64,000 bases of DNA. Source: Sphingomonas phyllosphaerae (lineage in GTDB: Bacteria > Pseudomonadota > Alphaproteobacteria > Sphingomonadales > Sphingomonadaceae). A program made the position numbers and the translations under genes. The stretch is taken from positions 1,743,001 through 1,807,000 of the forward strand of contig JAQIJC010000001.1 in the NCBI GenBank assembly GCA_036946405.1, given 5' to 3'. The notes under the pieces are model-generated. The model did not search any database. It saw nothing but the letters and a program-made list of their open reading frames with translations, and was not told the DNA's origin. Shown piece by piece: positions 49,286 to 58,960 of this stretch (within the stretch, counting starts at the first letter, position 1; every line of letters begins with the position of its first letter).

Positions 49286-49330
49286 CTCCCCCTGGCGCGG
49301 GCCAAGCCCGCCGCCGGGGGTCGTTTTTTA
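49286..49330 (+). terminator. Terminator at the S10/spc boundary
   Basis: Strong imperfect stem CCCCCTGGCGCGGGC / GCCCGCCGCCGGGGG with loop CAA, followed by TCGTTTTTTA. It lies between rpsQ and rplN, the same place where the S10 and spc operons separate in E. coli. The remainder of the gap 49156-49381 has no gene. Confidence 0.75.
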
Positions 49331-49381
49331 TAGGCGGGGTTGGGTCGGTATCCACCCCATGAGCGAGAAGGAAGCGGATCG

Positions 49382-49750
49382 ATGATCCAGATGCAGTCCA
49401 ATCTCGACGTCGCTGACAACAGCGGCGCGAAGCGGGTGCAGTGCATCAAGGTGCTTGGCGGGTCCAAGCGCCGCACGGCCAGCGTCGGCGACATCATCGT
49501 CGTCAGCGTCAAGGAAGCGCAGCCGCGTGGCCGCGTGAAGAAGGGCGACGTTCACCGCGCGGTGATCGTGCGTACCGCCAAGGACATCCGTCGCGCCGAC
49601 GGCTCGGTGATCCGTTTCGACGGCAACGCCGCGGTGCTGGTCAACAAGAACGAGGAGCCGATCGGCACCCGTATCTTCGGCCCGGTGGTGCGTGAACTGC
49701 GCGGCAAGAAGCACATGAAGATCATCTCGCTCGCGCCGGAGGTGCTGTAA
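49382..49750 (+). CDS. rplN: 50S ribosomal protein L14
   Basis: 122 aa: [31 protein letters not shown] and [38 protein letters not shown] at 49382 with AAGGAAG upstream. First gene of the spc unit; TAATG overlap with rplX. Confidence 0.98.
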   Translation: MIQMQSNLDVADNSGAKRVQCIKVLGGSKRRTASVGDIIVVSVKEAQPRGRVKKGDVHRAVIVRTAKDIRRADGSVIRFDGNAAVLVNKNEEPIGTRIFGPVVRELRGKKHMKIISLAPEVL

Positions 49751-50067
49751 TGGCCGCCGCGAAGATCAAGAAGGGCGATCAGGTCATCGTCCTGTCTGGC
49801 AAGGACAAGGGCAAGACCGGCACCGTGACCGCGTCGATGCCGCGTGACGGCAAGGTGATCGTGGGCGGCGTCAACGTCGCGACCCGTCACCGCAAGCCGA
49901 GCCAGGCGAACCCGCAGGGCGGTCTCGAGAAGATCGAGGCGCCGCTGCACATCTCGAAGGTGGCGCACGTCACCGCCGACGGCAAGCCGACCCGCGTTCG
50001 TTTCGAGACGCAGGACGGCAAGAAGGTCCGCGTCGCCGTCAAGACCGGGGAGAAGATCGATGGCTGA
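49750..50067 (+). CDS. rplX: 50S ribosomal protein L24
   Basis: 105 aa assembly-initiator protein with a KOW motif near the N terminus ([22 protein letters not shown]). Overlaps rplE by eight bases, implying coupling. Confidence 0.97.
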   Translation: MAAAKIKKGDQVIVLSGKDKGKTGTVTASMPRDGKVIVGGVNVATRHRKPSQANPQGGLEKIEAPLHISKVAHVTADGKPTRVRFETQDGKKVRVAVKTGEKIDG

Positions 50068-50644
50068 TGCCTACAAGCCCCGCATGAAGGCGATCTATGA
50101 CGATCGCATCGTCGCGGCGATGACCGAGAAGTTCGGTTACAAGAATGCGCTGGAGATCCCGCGCATCGAGAAGATCGTGCTCAACATGGGCGTGGGCGAA
50201 GCGACGCAGGACAAGAAGCGCGTCGACCAGGCCGCGTCGGAAATGGAGCTGATCGCGGGCCAGAAGCCGGTGATCACCAAGGCGAAGAAGTCGATCGCGC
50301 AGTTCAAGCTGCGTGAGGGCATGCCGATCGGCGTCAAGGTGACGCTGCGTCGCGAGCGCATGTACGAGTTCCTCGACCGCTTCATCACCATCGCGCTCCC
50401 GCGCGTCCGCGACTTTCGCGGGCTGAACCCGAAGAGCTTCGACGGCCGCGGCAATTACGCCTGCGGCATCAAGGAGCAGATCGTGTTCCCGGAGATCAGC
50501 TATGACCGCGTCGACAAGGTGCGCGGCATGGATGTGATCGTGACCACGAGCGCGAAGACCGACGACGAGGCGCGCGAGCTGCTGCGTCTGTTCGGCTTCC
50601 CGTTCCCGATCGAGGAAGAAACGACCGAGAAGAAGGCGGCATGA
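50060..50644 (+). CDS. rplE: 50S ribosomal protein L5
   Basis: 194 aa 5S-rRNA-binding protein: [51 protein letters not shown] and [22 protein letters not shown] short extension [10 protein letters not shown] at the C terminus. Confidence 0.98.
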   Translation: MADAYKPRMKAIYDDRIVAAMTEKFGYKNALEIPRIEKIVLNMGVGEATQDKKRVDQAASEMELIAGQKPVITKAKKSIAQFKLREGMPIGVKVTLRRERMYEFLDRFITIALPRVRDFRGLNPKSFDGRGNYACGIKEQIVFPEISYDRVDKVRGMDVIVTTSAKTDDEARELLRLFGFPFPIEEETTEKKAA

Positions 50645-50679
50645 CCGCGCTTCTGGTCTGATAGAGAGAGCTTAAGTCC

Positions 50680-50985
50680 ATGGCGAAACTGAGTTCCGTG
50701 AACAAGAACGAGCGTCGCAAGAAGCTGGTGGCGCAGTACGCGCCCAAGCTGGCGAAGCTGAAGGCGCAGGCCAACGACCAGTCGCTGGATGAGACCGAGC
50801 GTCTCATCGCGCGGCTGAAGATGGCCGAGCTGCCGCGCAACGCGAACCCCACGCGTATCCGCAACCGCTGCGCGCTGACCGGTCGTCCGCGTGCCTACTA
50901 CCGCAAGTTCGGGCTTGCCCGTGTGATGCTGCGCGATCTGGCCAACAAGGGCCTGATCCCGGGTCTCACCAAGTCGAGCTGGTAA
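50680..50985 (+). CDS. rpsN: 30S ribosomal protein S14
   Basis: 101 aa, zinc-free long form (no CxxC pairs): [23 protein letters not shown] and [34 protein letters not shown]. Lies 35 bases after rplE. Confidence 0.97.
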   Translation: MAKLSSVNKNERRKKLVAQYAPKLAKLKAQANDQSLDETERLIARLKMAELPRNANPTRIRNRCALTGRPRAYYRKFGLARVMLRDLANKGLIPGLTKSSW

Positions 50986-50994
50986 GGACGTAAG

Positions 50995-51390
50995 ATGGCA
51001 GTGACCGATCCCCTGGGTGACCTGCTCACCCGTATCCGCAACGGCCAGCGCGCGCGCAAGGACAGCGTCCTTTCGCCGTCGTCGAAGCTGCGTGTCCGCG
51101 TGCTCGACGTGCTCCAGCGCGAAGGCTATATCCGTGGCTATTCCGAAGAGCAGATGGGCCCCGCCGCCGGCGTGCGCATCGAGCTGAAGTATTTCGAGGG
51201 CCAGCCCGCGATCAAGCATGTCGCGCGCGTCTCCAAGCCCGGCCGCCGCATCTACAGCGGGTCGCAGGACCTGCCGCGCGTGATGAACGGCCTGGGCATC
51301 ACCATCGTCTCGACGCCACGCGGCGTGCTTTCCGATGCGGAAGCGCGCGAGCAGAACGTCGGCGGCGAAGTGCTGGCGGAGGTGTTCTGA
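50995..51390 (+). CDS. rpsH: 30S ribosomal protein S8
   Basis: 131 aa; in E. coli the translational repressor of the spc operon. [21 protein letters not shown] and the C-terminal [31 protein letters not shown] overlap with rplF. Confidence 0.97.
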   Translation: MAVTDPLGDLLTRIRNGQRARKDSVLSPSSKLRVRVLDVLQREGYIRGYSEEQMGPAAGVRIELKYFEGQPAIKHVARVSKPGRRIYSGSQDLPRVMNGLGITIVSTPRGVLSDAEAREQNVGGEVLAEVF

Positions 51391-51923
51391 TGAGCCGTAT
51401 CGGCAAGAAGGCGGTCCAGATTCCTTCGGGCGTCACCGCAACCCGCAACGGCAACGAGCTGTCGGTCAAGGGCCCGAAGGGCACCCTGTCGATGCCGCTG
51501 TCGGACCTGATCACCTATGACGTCCAGTCGGACGCGATCGGTGTGCAGCCGGCCAACGACACCAAGCGCGCCCGTGCCTTCTGGGGCATGCAGCGCACGA
51601 TGGTGCAGAACCTGGTCACCGGCGTGACCGAGGGCTTCACCAAGAAGCTCCTCATCACCGGCGTCGGCTATCGCGCCGCGGCGCAGGGCAAGACCCTGAA
51701 GCTGCAGCTCGGCTACAGCCACGACGTCAACATCGACGTGCCGGAAGGCATCGAGGTGAAGACGCCGGACGCCACCACCGTCGAGATCAGCGGTGCCGAC
51801 AAGCAGCGCGTGGGTCAGCTCGCCGCCGAAGTCCGCCGCTGGCGCAAGCCGGAGCCGTACAAGGGCAAGGGCATCAAGTACGACGGCGAGTATATCTTCC
51901 GTAAGGAAGGGAAGAAGAAGTGA
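51390..51923 (+). CDS. rplF: 50S ribosomal protein L6
   Basis: 177 aa, two-domain protein near the factor-binding site. [31 protein letters not shown] and the C-terminal [29 protein letters not shown]. Its stop overlaps the rplR GTG start (GTGA). Confidence 0.98.
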   Translation: MSRIGKKAVQIPSGVTATRNGNELSVKGPKGTLSMPLSDLITYDVQSDAIGVQPANDTKRARAFWGMQRTMVQNLVTGVTEGFTKKLLITGVGYRAAAQGKTLKLQLGYSHDVNIDVPEGIEVKTPDATTVEISGADKQRVGQLAAEVRRWRKPEPYKGKGIKYDGEYIFRKEGKKK

Positions 51924-52270
51924 CCAAGGGTCTTTCGCTTTTCGAGAAGCGGCGTCGCCGCAACCGTACCGCGCTCCGTGCGCGGGCGGGCACCCGTCCG
52001 CGCCTGTCGGTGCATCGTTCGGGCAAGCACATCTATGCGCAGGTCATCGACGACGCGCAGGGCCGCACCGTGGCCTCGGCGTCGACGCTGTCCAACCATG
52101 ACGGCAAGACCGCCACGGCCGAGGCGGCGTCCGCCGTCGGCAAGCGCGTCGCCGAAGCGGCCAAGGCCGCCGGCGTCACGCAGGTTGTCTTCGATCGTGG
52201 CGGCTTCCTGTTTCACGGCCGCGTGAAGGCGCTGGCCGAGGCAGCGCGCGAAGCCGGACTGGAGTTCTAA
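51920..52270 (+). CDS. rplR: 50S ribosomal protein L18
   Basis: 116 aa 5S rRNA chaperone protein: [40 protein letters not shown] and [31 protein letters not shown] start with a four-base overlap to rplF. Confidence 0.97.
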   Translation: MTKGLSLFEKRRRRNRTALRARAGTRPRLSVHRSGKHIYAQVIDDAQGRTVASASTLSNHDGKTATAEAASAVGKRVAEAAKAAGVTQVVFDRGGFLFHGRVKALAEAAREAGLEF

Positions 52271-52273
52271 GAC

Positions 52274-53044
52274 ATGGCTGACGAGAACAACCAGCAGCCG
52301 CAGGCTGTGGAGAACGAAGCCGCAGCAGCGCCGCAGGACGGCAATGCGGGCGGTTACCAGGGCGGTGGCGAGCGCGGTGCGCGCGGCGGCCGCGGCCGCG
52401 GCGGCCCGGGTGGCGGTCGCGGTGGCCCGGGTGGCAATCGTGGCGGTGGCCGTGATGGCCGTGGCGGGCGTCGTGACGACCGTCGCGGTGGGCAGGACGA
52501 CGGCGGCGAGGAGCTGATCGAGAAGCTGGTCCACATCAACCGCGTCTCAAAGACGGTGAAGGGCGGCAAGCGCTTCGGCTTCGCGGCGCTGGTCGTCGTG
52601 GGCGACGGCAAGGGCCGCGTCGGCTTCGGTCACGGCAAGGCGCGCGAGGTGCCGGAGGCGATCTCGAAGGCGACCGCCGCTGCCAAGAAGAAGATGATGC
52701 GCGTGCCGCTGAAGGAAGGCCGCACGCTGCACCATGACGGCAACGGCCACTTCGGTGCCGGCCGCGTCACCGTCCGCTCGGCGCCGCAGGGCACCGGGAT
52801 CATCGCGGGCGGCCCGATGCGCGCCGTCTTCGAGAGCCTGGGCGTGCACGACGTGGTGACCAAGTCGGTCGGTACGTCGAACCCGTACAACATGATCCGT
52901 GCGACGTTCGAGGCGCTGGGCAACCAGACCTCGCCGAAGTCGGTGGCACAGCGTCGCGGCAAGAAGATTGCCGACCTGCTGGGCCGGGCGCACGGTGCCG
53001 ATGCGCAGACCGCCGAGGCGGATGCCGCGGCCGTGGTGGAGTAA
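52274..53044 (+). CDS. rpsE: 30S ribosomal protein S5 with Gly/Arg-rich N-terminal extension
   Basis: 256 aa against about 166 in E. coli. Residues 1-78 form a disordered extension: an acidic/Gln start ([20 protein letters not shown]) and then RGG-type repeats ([20 protein letters not shown], about residues 37-75). The S5 core begins with [34 protein letters not shown] and includes [17 protein letters not shown] and [22 protein letters not shown] shorter C-terminal Ala-rich tail ends [10 protein letters not shown]. No alternative start can remove the extension cleanly. Confidence 0.96.
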   Translation: MADENNQQPQAVENEAAAAPQDGNAGGYQGGGERGARGGRGRGGPGGGRGGPGGNRGGGRDGRGGRRDDRRGGQDDGGEELIEKLVHINRVSKTVKGGKRFGFAALVVVGDGKGRVGFGHGKAREVPEAISKATAAAKKKMMRVPLKEGRTLHHDGNGHFGAGRVTVRSAPQGTGIIAGGPMRAVFESLGVHDVVTKSVGTSNPYNMIRATFEALGNQTSPKSVAQRRGKKIADLLGRAHGADAQTAEADAAAVVE

Positions 53045-53050
53045 GGCGAC

Positions 53051-53227
53051 ATGGCGACCATCAAGGTGAAGCAGACCGGATCGCCGATCCGGCGCACCAA
53101 GGACCAGCGCGCGACCCTCGTCGGGCTGGGCCTGAACAAGATGCACAAGGTGTCCGAACTCGAAGATACCGAGTCGGTCCGCGGCATGATCCGCAAGGTG
53201 CAGCACATGGTCGAGGTGGTGGACTGA
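53051..53227 (+). CDS. rpmD: 50S ribosomal protein L30
   Basis: 58 aa: [20 protein letters not shown], then [20 protein letters not shown] and [16 protein letters not shown]. Standard short bacterial L30, six bases after rpsE. It is followed by a palindromic repeat rather than directly by rplO. Confidence 0.95.
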   Translation: MATIKVKQTGSPIRRTKDQRATLVGLGLNKMHKVSELEDTESVRGMIRKVQHMVEVVD

Positions 53228-53230
53228 CAT

Positions 53231-53343
53231 CGTCATCCCCGCGCAGGCGGGGATCCATGGCTGTCTCAAGGGAAGATCGCCGGAGCGGCGAGCCATCCTG
53301 ATGACGGACAGAGACATGGGCCCCTGCCTGCGCGGGGGCGACG
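53231..53343. repeat. Palindromic repeat family C, copy 2, inside the spc operon
   Basis: CGTCATCCCCGCGCAGGCGG at one end and GCCTGCGCGGGGGCGACG at the other, with ATGGGCCCC next to the right arm as in copies 1 and 3. The insertion separates rpmD from rplO by 208 bases within a normally compact operon. Confidence 0.78.
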
Positions 53344-53373
53344 GTTACCGGCCAAGACTTGAAACCTACGGGC

Positions 53374-53402
53374 AAGGGGGCTAACCGGCCCCCTTCCTTA
53401 TT
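53374..53402 (+). terminator. Attenuator-like hairpin before rplO
   Basis: AAGGGGGC-TAACCG-GCCCCCTT, eight perfect pairs, followed by CCTTATTTC. Weak intrinsic terminator inside the spc operon, 34 bases upstream of rplO. Confidence 0.5.
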
Positions 53403-53435
53403 TCAGCGCGTAAAAAGCGAAAGCGAGTGCATAAC

Positions 53436-53957
53436 ATGAAGCTCAACGAACTCAGCGACAACCAGGGCGCCCGTCACCGCAAGATCCGCGTCGGTCGCGG
53501 CATCGGCTCGGGCAAGGGCAAGACCGGCGGCCGCGGCGTCAAGGGGCAGAAGAGCCGCGAAGGCGTGTCGATCGCCGGCTTCGAGGGCGGCCAGATGCCG
53601 CTCCACATGCGGCTGCCGAAGCGCGGCTTCAACAACATCTTCGCCAAGGATTATGCCGAGGTGAACCTGGGCGCGATCCAGAAGGCGATCGATTCGGGCA
53701 AGCTGACCGGCACCGACATCGACCACGCCGCGCTGAAGGCCGCCGGCCTCGCGCGGGGTGGCAAGGACGGCGTCCGCCTGCTCGCCAAGGGCGAGTATTC
53801 GGCGAAGCTGAACTTCACCGTAGCGGGCGTCTCGGCGTCGGCGCGCGAAGCGGTCGAGAAGGCGGGTGGCTCGGTCACCGTGCCGGAGATCGTGCCGGCC
53901 GCGGAGAAGGCCAAGGCCAAGCACCGCACCGCGCAGGCCGCGCGCAAGCAGGCGTAA
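53436..53957 (+). CDS. rplO: 50S ribosomal protein L15
   Basis: 173 aa, late-assembly protein. [41 protein letters not shown] and [19 protein letters not shown] are the core; the C terminus is an Ala/Lys-rich extension ([19 protein letters not shown]) that makes it longer than E. coli L15. ATG at 53436 preferred over GTG at 53427. Confidence 0.96.
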   Translation: MKLNELSDNQGARHRKIRVGRGIGSGKGKTGGRGVKGQKSREGVSIAGFEGGQMPLHMRLPKRGFNNIFAKDYAEVNLGAIQKAIDSGKLTGTDIDHAALKAAGLARGGKDGVRLLAKGEYSAKLNFTVAGVSASAREAVEKAGGSVTVPEIVPAAEKAKAKHRTAQAARKQA

Positions 53958-53964
53958 TCGGGGA

Positions 53965-53997
53965 GGAGCGGGCGACCCGATCGTCCGCTCCTTTTTC
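53965..53997 (+). terminator. Terminator between rplO and secY
   Basis: GGAGCGGGCGA-CCCGA-TCGTCCGCTCC, eleven pairs with one G-T, followed by TTTTT. Together with the promoter at 54153 it makes secY-adk a separate transcription unit. Confidence 0.82.
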
Positions 53998-54092
53998 GTC
54001 ATGCCGGACGCGTTCCGGCATCCACGGTGCCACAAGATCCATCGACGATGGATGTGCGGTGCGGTGGACCCCGGAACAGGTCCGGGGTGACG
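53997..54092. repeat. Composite palindromic repeat (family D-like)
   Basis: ATGCCGGACGCGTTCCGGCAT on the left and ACCCCGGAACAGGTCCGGGGT on the right, with an internal ATCCATCGACGATGGAT hairpin. It starts directly after the rplO terminator and fills much of the 283-base gap to secY. Confidence 0.65.
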
Positions 54093-54152
54093 GGTCGTTA
54101 TGGGCAGGCTCCCGATCGAACCGTTCTTTCGCGTTCCGCATTCCCGACCGGG

Positions 54153-54181
54153 TTAGACAAGGCGCGCCAAGCGCCTATATG
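54153..54181 (+). promoter_or_regulatory. Putative secY-adk promoter
   Basis: TTAGAC at 54153-54158 and TATATG at 54176-54181 with a 17-base spacer, 60 bases upstream of the secY ATG and downstream of a strong terminator. Confidence 0.6.
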
Positions 54182-54240
54182 AGCGGCGGGGCGGTATAAA
54201 CGCATCCCGCCGTTCTTCGTTTCCAGGATACACCGACACG

Positions 54241-55587
54241 ATGGCATCCGCAGCCGACCAGATGGCGCAGAGCATCAGCCTCGCGAAATTCTCGCAGGCT
54301 ACCGACCTCAAGAAGCGACTGTGGTTCACGATCGGCGCGCTGATCGTCTTCCGTCTGCTCAGCTACGTTCCGCTGCCGGGGATCGACCCGACGCAGCTCG
54401 GCGTGCTGGCCGAGCGGATGAAGGGCGGCGTGCTCGACTTCTTCAACACTTTCTCGGGCGGCTCGCTGTCGCGCGCGTCGCTGATCGCGCTGGGCGTGAT
54501 GCCGTACATCACGGCGTCGATCGTCGTGCAGCTCGCGACCTCGCTGAGCCCGCAGCTCGCCGCGATCAAGAAGGAAGGCGAATCGGGGCGCAAGAAGCTC
54601 AACCAGTACACCCGCTACGGCACCGTCGGCCTGACCGCGGTGCAGGGCTATTTCATCGCGCGCGGGCTGGAGGCCGGCGGCGCGGTGATCGAGCCGGGGA
54701 TGCTGTTCCGCGTCGGGGCGGTGATCTCGCTGATCGGCGGAACGATGTTCCTGATGTGGCTGGGTGAGCAGATCACCAGCCGCGGCATCGGCAATGGCGT
54801 GTCGCTGATCATCATGGCCGGCATCGTCGCGCATCTGCCGACGACGCTGCTCAACCTTCTGGAAGGTGGCCGTTCCGGCTCGACCAGCGCGGTGTCGATC
54901 ATCGCGATCGTGGTCGTCGTCGTCGGGCTGATCCTGCTGATCTGCTTCATGGAGCGCGCGCAGCGCCGGATCCTGATCCAATATCCCAAGCGCCAGACGC
55001 AGCGCGGGATGCAGGCCGATCGCAGCCACCTGCCGCTCAAGATCAACACCGCGGGCGTGATCCCTCCGATCTTCGCTTCGTCGCTGCTGCTGCTGCCGCT
55101 GACGATCACGCAGTTCGCGGGCAATCGCGTCGCGGGCGAAAGCCGCTTCGGCGACATCCTGATCGGGCTGAACCAGTATCTCCAGCACGGCTCGCCGGTG
55201 TACATGGCGCTCTATGCCGCCGGCATCATCTTCTTCTCGTTCTTCTACACCGCGGTGGTGTTCAACCCCGAGGAAACCGCCGAGAACCTGAAGCGCTACG
55301 GCGGGTTCATCCCGGGCATCCGCCCCGGCAAGAACACCGAGAGCTATTTCGATTACGTGCTGACCCGCATCACCGTGATCGGCGCGGCCTATCTGACCTT
55401 CATCTGCGTGGTGCCGGAATATCTGGTGTCGGCGCTGTCGATCCCCTTCTATCTGGGCGGGACCAGCCTGCTGATCGTCGTCAACGTGACGATGGATACG
55501 GTGACGCAGATCCAGTCGCATCTGCTGGCGCACCAATATGGCGATCTCATCAAGAAGGCGAAGCTGAAGGGCACGCGCCGCCGCTGA
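54241..55587 (+). CDS. secY: Preprotein translocase subunit SecY
   Basis: 448 aa, ten-helix channel of the Sec translocon. The plug/TM2 region GVMPYITASIVVQLATSLSPQL, cytoplasmic loop GVIPPIFASSLLLLP and C-terminal IQSHLLAHQYGDLIKKAKLKG are typical. Co-transcribed with adk 43 bases downstream. Confidence 0.98.
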   Translation: MASAADQMAQSISLAKFSQATDLKKRLWFTIGALIVFRLLSYVPLPGIDPTQLGVLAERMKGGVLDFFNTFSGGSLSRASLIALGVMPYITASIVVQLATSLSPQLAAIKKEGESGRKKLNQYTRYGTVGLTAVQGYFIARGLEAGGAVIEPGMLFRVGAVISLIGGTMFLMWLGEQITSRGIGNGVSLIIMAGIVAHLPTTLLNLLEGGRSGSTSAVSIIAIVVVVVGLILLICFMERAQRRILIQYPKRQTQRGMQADRSHLPLKINTAGVIPPIFASSLLLLPLTITQFAGNRVAGESRFGDILIGLNQYLQHGSPVYMALYAAGIIFFSFFYTAVVFNPEETAENLKRYGGFIPGIRPGKNTESYFDYVLTRITVIGAAYLTFICVVPEYLVSALSIPFYLGGTSLLIVVNVTMDTVTQIQSHLLAHQYGDLIKKAKLKGTRRR

Positions 55588-55630
55588 GGCAAAGACGCCC
55601 GGCAGGGACGGGCGCAAAGGGGAGAGTTCG

Positions 55631-56287
55631 GTGAACATCATTCTGCTGGGGCCGCCGGGAGCGGGCAAGGGAACCCAGGCGCAGCGATTGGTCGAGCATC
55701 ACGGGATGGTGCAGCTGTCGACCGGCGACATGCTGCGCGCTGCGGTCAAGGCCGGCACGCCGGTCGGCCTGCAGGCGAAGGCGGTGATGGAAGCCGGCGA
55801 GCTGGTCAGCGACGCGATCGTCTCGGCGCTGATCGGCGAGCGACTAGACGCCGGCACCGCGAACGGTGCAATCTTCGATGGCTATCCGCGCACCGCCGCG
55901 CAGGCCGATGCACTCGACCTGCTGCTCGACGAACGCGGGCAGAAGCTCGATGCCGTCATCGAACTGGAAGTCGACGAGGATGCGCTCGTCGAGCGGATCG
56001 TCGGGCGGTTCACCTGCGGCAATTGCGGCGCGGGCTACCACGACCGGTTCAAGCAGCCGAAGGTCGAGGGCACCTGCGACGTCTGCGGCGCACACGAATT
56101 CAAGCGCCGCCCGGACGATAACGAGGAGACGGTCCGCACCCGGATGACCGAGTATCGCGCCAAGACGGCGCCGATCATTCCGATCTACGAGGCGCGCGGG
56201 CTGGTTTCGCGCGTCGACGGCATGGGGGCGATGGATGCCGTCTCTGCCGCGATCGAGTCGATCCTCGGTAAGGTGCCGGCGCAATAA
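55631..56287 (+). CDS. adk: Adenylate kinase (zinc-containing long form)
   Basis: 218 aa. P-loop GPPGAGKGTQAQRL, AMP-binding LSTGDMLRAA and FDGYPRTAAQADAL, and a LID domain with four cysteines (TCGNCGAGYHDR and GTCDVCGAHEF), i.e. the structural Zn-binding type. GTG start at 55631 (VNIILLGPPG), preceded by GGGGAGAG. Confidence 0.97.
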   Translation: MNIILLGPPGAGKGTQAQRLVEHHGMVQLSTGDMLRAAVKAGTPVGLQAKAVMEAGELVSDAIVSALIGERLDAGTANGAIFDGYPRTAAQADALDLLLDERGQKLDAVIELEVDEDALVERIVGRFTCGNCGAGYHDRFKQPKVEGTCDVCGAHEFKRRPDDNEETVRTRMTEYRAKTAPIIPIYEARGLVSRVDGMGAMDAVSAAIESILGKVPAQ

Positions 56288-56437
56288 GTGACGGAAATGT
56301 CATGGTCGCGTAAGGCGATCGTGGGGTGAAGGCGCGTAGAGACGATCGGGTCGGCAGCGCGGAAACACGCTGCCCCGTCGCACCTCTCCCAGAGGCGACG
56401 GCATCGATCGTCGCCTGAACTCCCGAAGGGCGGCGAT

Positions 56438-56480
56438 GGCCGGCGGAGGTTCCCTGTCCTCCGCCGGCCCTTTCTTTTTC
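56438..56480 (+). terminator. Terminator after adk
   Basis: GGCCGGCGGAGG-TTCCCTGT-CCTCCGCCGGCC, twelve perfect pairs followed by CTTTCTTTTTC. About 150 bases after the adk stop; 56288-56437 holds nothing else recognisable. Confidence 0.85.
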
Positions 56481-56528
56481 GCGCGATGCGGGTGGTTCTC
56501 GTTCAACGCTTCGGCCACAAGGCCGGGC

Positions 56529-56795
56529 ATGGACGCACTTTCCGCCTTCGGACTTTTTGCCGTCAGTCTGACGCTGATCTGCTACGCGCTGGAGGCGCGG
56601 GCGGCGTTCTGGACGTTGCTGTTCGCGATCGGGTGCCTGCTGGGATCGGCTTACGGCTTCCTGCAAGGCGCATGGCCGTTCGGGCTGGTCGAACTGGCAT
56701 GGTTCGTCGTCGCGCTGCGGCGCTGGGTTCAGCTGCGCCGGGTCGAGGGCGAGCGGCGGAACCCATCGCTTGACACGACGTTACCGCCCGCCTAA
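56529..56795 (+). CDS. Small membrane protein between adk and rpsM
   Basis: 88 aa from the ATG at 56529 (MDALSAFGLFAVSLTLICYALEARAAFW). Two or three hydrophobic segments, including LLFAIGCLLGSAYGFLQGAWPFGLVELAWFVVALRRW, then a polar tail. The pattern resembles small CBU_0592-like membrane proteins, though the family call is tentative. It is placed after the adk terminator and before rpsM. Confidence 0.65.
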   Translation: MDALSAFGLFAVSLTLICYALEARAAFWTLLFAIGCLLGSAYGFLQGAWPFGLVELAWFVVALRRWVQLRRVEGERRNPSLDTTLPPA

Positions 56796-56960
56796 CCGCT
56801 CTTCCTTCCAACCCACCGAATCCCGGCGGCACGTTCGTGTCTGCCGTCTTGCCGCGTTCGCGGCGATGGCTCGGGGAAGCGGCGGGGCGGAAATGCAATG
56901 CGACGAGATGGGGTGCGTGGCAGCCATGCCGCATCCCGTGGAGCACAGGAGAAAAAGTTC

Positions 56961-57329
56961 ATGGCACGTATCGCGGGTGTCAATATCCCGACCAACAAGC
57001 GCGTTCTGATCGCGCTGACCTATATTCACGGCATCGGTCCGGCCAAGGCGCTGGAAATCACCACTAAGCTGAACATCGCCGCCGATCGTCGCGTGCAGGA
57101 CCTGAGCGATCAGGAAGTGTTGCAGATCCGCGAGACGATCGACGCCGACCACACGGTCGAGGGTGATCTTCGTCGCGAAACCGCGATGAACATCAAGCGT
57201 CTGATGGATCTGGCCTGCTACCGCGGCCTGCGCCACCGCAAGGGTCTGCCGGTCCGCGGCCAGCGCACGCACACCAACGCGCGCACCCGTAAGGGCAAGG
57301 CCAAGCCGATCGCTGGGAAGAAGAAGTAA
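56961..57329 (+). CDS. rpsM: 30S ribosomal protein S13
   Basis: 122 aa: [76 protein letters not shown] before ATG 56961. First gene of the alpha unit; the frame upstream to 56898 is non-coding. Confidence 0.98.
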   Translation: MARIAGVNIPTNKRVLIALTYIHGIGPAKALEITTKLNIAADRRVQDLSDQEVLQIRETIDADHTVEGDLRRETAMNIKRLMDLACYRGLRHRKGLPVRGQRTHTNARTRKGKAKPIAGKKK

Positions 57330-57411
57330 GCGCGAGCGCTCTTCCTCTCCGTTGGCCGGTTGCAGGTTCGCGCCTCCCGGCCACGTTGTAAGATAAGGTC
57401 AGGAATACCAT

Positions 57412-57801
57412 ATGGCACAGGCACCGCAGCGCATTCGTCGGCGCGAGCGCAAGAACATCACCGCAGGCGTCGCGCACGTGAACGCCAGCTTCAACAACAC
57501 CATGATCACCATCACCGATGCGCAGGGCAATGCGATCAGCTGGTCGTCGGCCGGCATGATGGGCTTCAAGGGCAGCCGTAAGTCGACCCCGTACGCGGCG
57601 CAGGTCGCCGCGGAAGACGCGGGCAAGAAGGCTGCCGAGCACGGCGTCCGCACGATCGAGGTCGAGGTCAAGGGCCCGGGTTCGGGCCGCGAATCGGCAT
57701 TGCGCGCGCTGCAGGCGGTCGGGTTCCAGATCACGTCGATCCGCGACGTGACCTCGATCCCGCACAACGGCGTCCGTCCGTCCAAGCGCCGTCGCGTCTG
57801 A
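57412..57801 (+). CDS. rpsK: 30S ribosomal protein S11
   Basis: 129 aa platform protein: [34 protein letters not shown] and the C-terminal [14 protein letters not shown]. Separated from rpsM by 82 bases containing an imperfect GGCCGG/CCGGCC hairpin. Confidence 0.98.
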   Translation: MAQAPQRIRRRERKNITAGVAHVNASFNNTMITITDAQGNAISWSSAGMMGFKGSRKSTPYAAQVAAEDAGKKAAEHGVRTIEVEVKGPGSGRESALRALQAVGFQITSIRDVTSIPHNGVRPSKRRRV

Positions 57802-57814
57802 CGATCACGCTTCG

Positions 57815-57838
57815 CGTGGCCGCTGACGAGCGGCCACG
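57815..57838 (+). other. Hairpin between rpsK and rpoA
   Basis: CGTGGCCGCT-GACG-AGCGGCCACG, ten perfect pairs and a four-base loop, in the 94-base rpsK-rpoA spacer. No T run follows, so a processing or stability element is more likely than a terminator. Confidence 0.65.
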
Positions 57839-57895
57839 TTCATTACCCGGCCGTGCGCGTCCCCCGCGCCCGGCCCAACCCCAGGGGACGAGAGC

Positions 57896-58960
57896 TTGTC
57901 TGTCAACGCAAAGAACTGGCAAGAACTGAAGAAGCCCAACCAGCTCGAAAAGAAGAGCGGTGACGGCAAGCGCAAGGCGACGTTCATCGCCGAACCGCTG
58001 GAGCGGGGCTTTGGCCTGACGCTCGGCAACGCGCTGCGGCGCGTGCTGTTGTCGTCGCTGCAAGGTGCGGCGGTGACCTCGATCAAGATCGAGAACGTGC
58101 TGCACGAGTTCAGCTCGCTGGCGGGCGTCCGCGAGGACGTGACCGACATCGTCCTGAACGTGAAGCAGATCGCGCTGAAGATGCAGGGCGAAGGCCCGAA
58201 GCGGCTCCAGCTGTCCGCGACCGGCCCGGCCGAGGTGAAGGCAGGCGACATTGCGGTGTCGGGCGATATCGAGGTGATGAACCCCGATCTGGTGATCTGC
58301 CACCTCGACGAGGGCGCGACGTTCAACATGGAACTGACCGCCGATGTCGGTAAGGGCTATGTCGCGGCGGTCAACAACCGCCCGGCGGATGCGCCGATCG
58401 GCCTGATCCCGGTCGACGCACTCTACTCGCCGGTCCGTCAGGTGTCGTACAAGGTCGACCCGACCCGCGTCGGGCAGGACCTCGATTACGACAAGCTGAC
58501 GCTGACGATCGAGACCGACGGCACCGTCACCCCGGAAGACGCGGTCGGCTATGCCGGGCGCATCCTTCAGGACCAGCTGGCGCTGTTCGTCCACTTCGAC
58601 GATTCGTCGGTGACGCGGTCGGCGCCGATCGGCGTTGCCGCGCCGGCGGCGACGGGTGGCGAGGCCCCGAGCGACACCGCGCAGATCAACCGTTACCTGC
58701 TCAAGAAGGTCGACGAGCTGGAACTGTCGGTCCGTTCGGCGAACTGCCTCAAGAACGACAACATCATCTATATCGGCGATCTGGTCGGCAAGACCGAGGC
58801 CGAGATGCTGCGCACGCCGAACTTCGGCCGCAAGTCGCTCAACGAGATCAAGGAAGTGCTGTCGTCGATGGGGCTGCGGCTTGGGATGGAAATCCCCGGC
58901 TGGCCGCCCGAGAACATCGAGGAGGTCGCCAAGAAGCTCGAGCAGGAGATTATGGGGTGA
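57896..58960 (+). CDS. rpoA: RNA polymerase alpha subunit
   Basis: 354 aa. Starts at TTG 57896 ([14 protein letters not shown]); GGGGACGAG lies about seven bases upstream and the reading begins exactly where the alphaproteobacterial alpha N terminus does. N-terminal assembly domain with [26 protein letters not shown] (residues 30-55), a Pro/Ala linker near 245-255, and the C-terminal domain [51 protein letters not shown] that contacts UP elements and activators. Confidence 0.98.
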   Translation: MSVNAKNWQELKKPNQLEKKSGDGKRKATFIAEPLERGFGLTLGNALRRVLLSSLQGAAVTSIKIENVLHEFSSLAGVREDVTDIVLNVKQIALKMQGEGPKRLQLSATGPAEVKAGDIAVSGDIEVMNPDLVICHLDEGATFNMELTADVGKGYVAAVNNRPADAPIGLIPVDALYSPVRQVSYKVDPTRVGQDLDYDKLTLTIETDGTVTPEDAVGYAGRILQDQLALFVHFDDSSVTRSAPIGVAAPAATGGEAPSDTAQINRYLLKKVDELELSVRSANCLKNDNIIYIGDLVGKTEAEMLRTPNFGRKSLNEIKEVLSSMGLRLGMEIPGWPPENIEEVAKKLEQEIMG

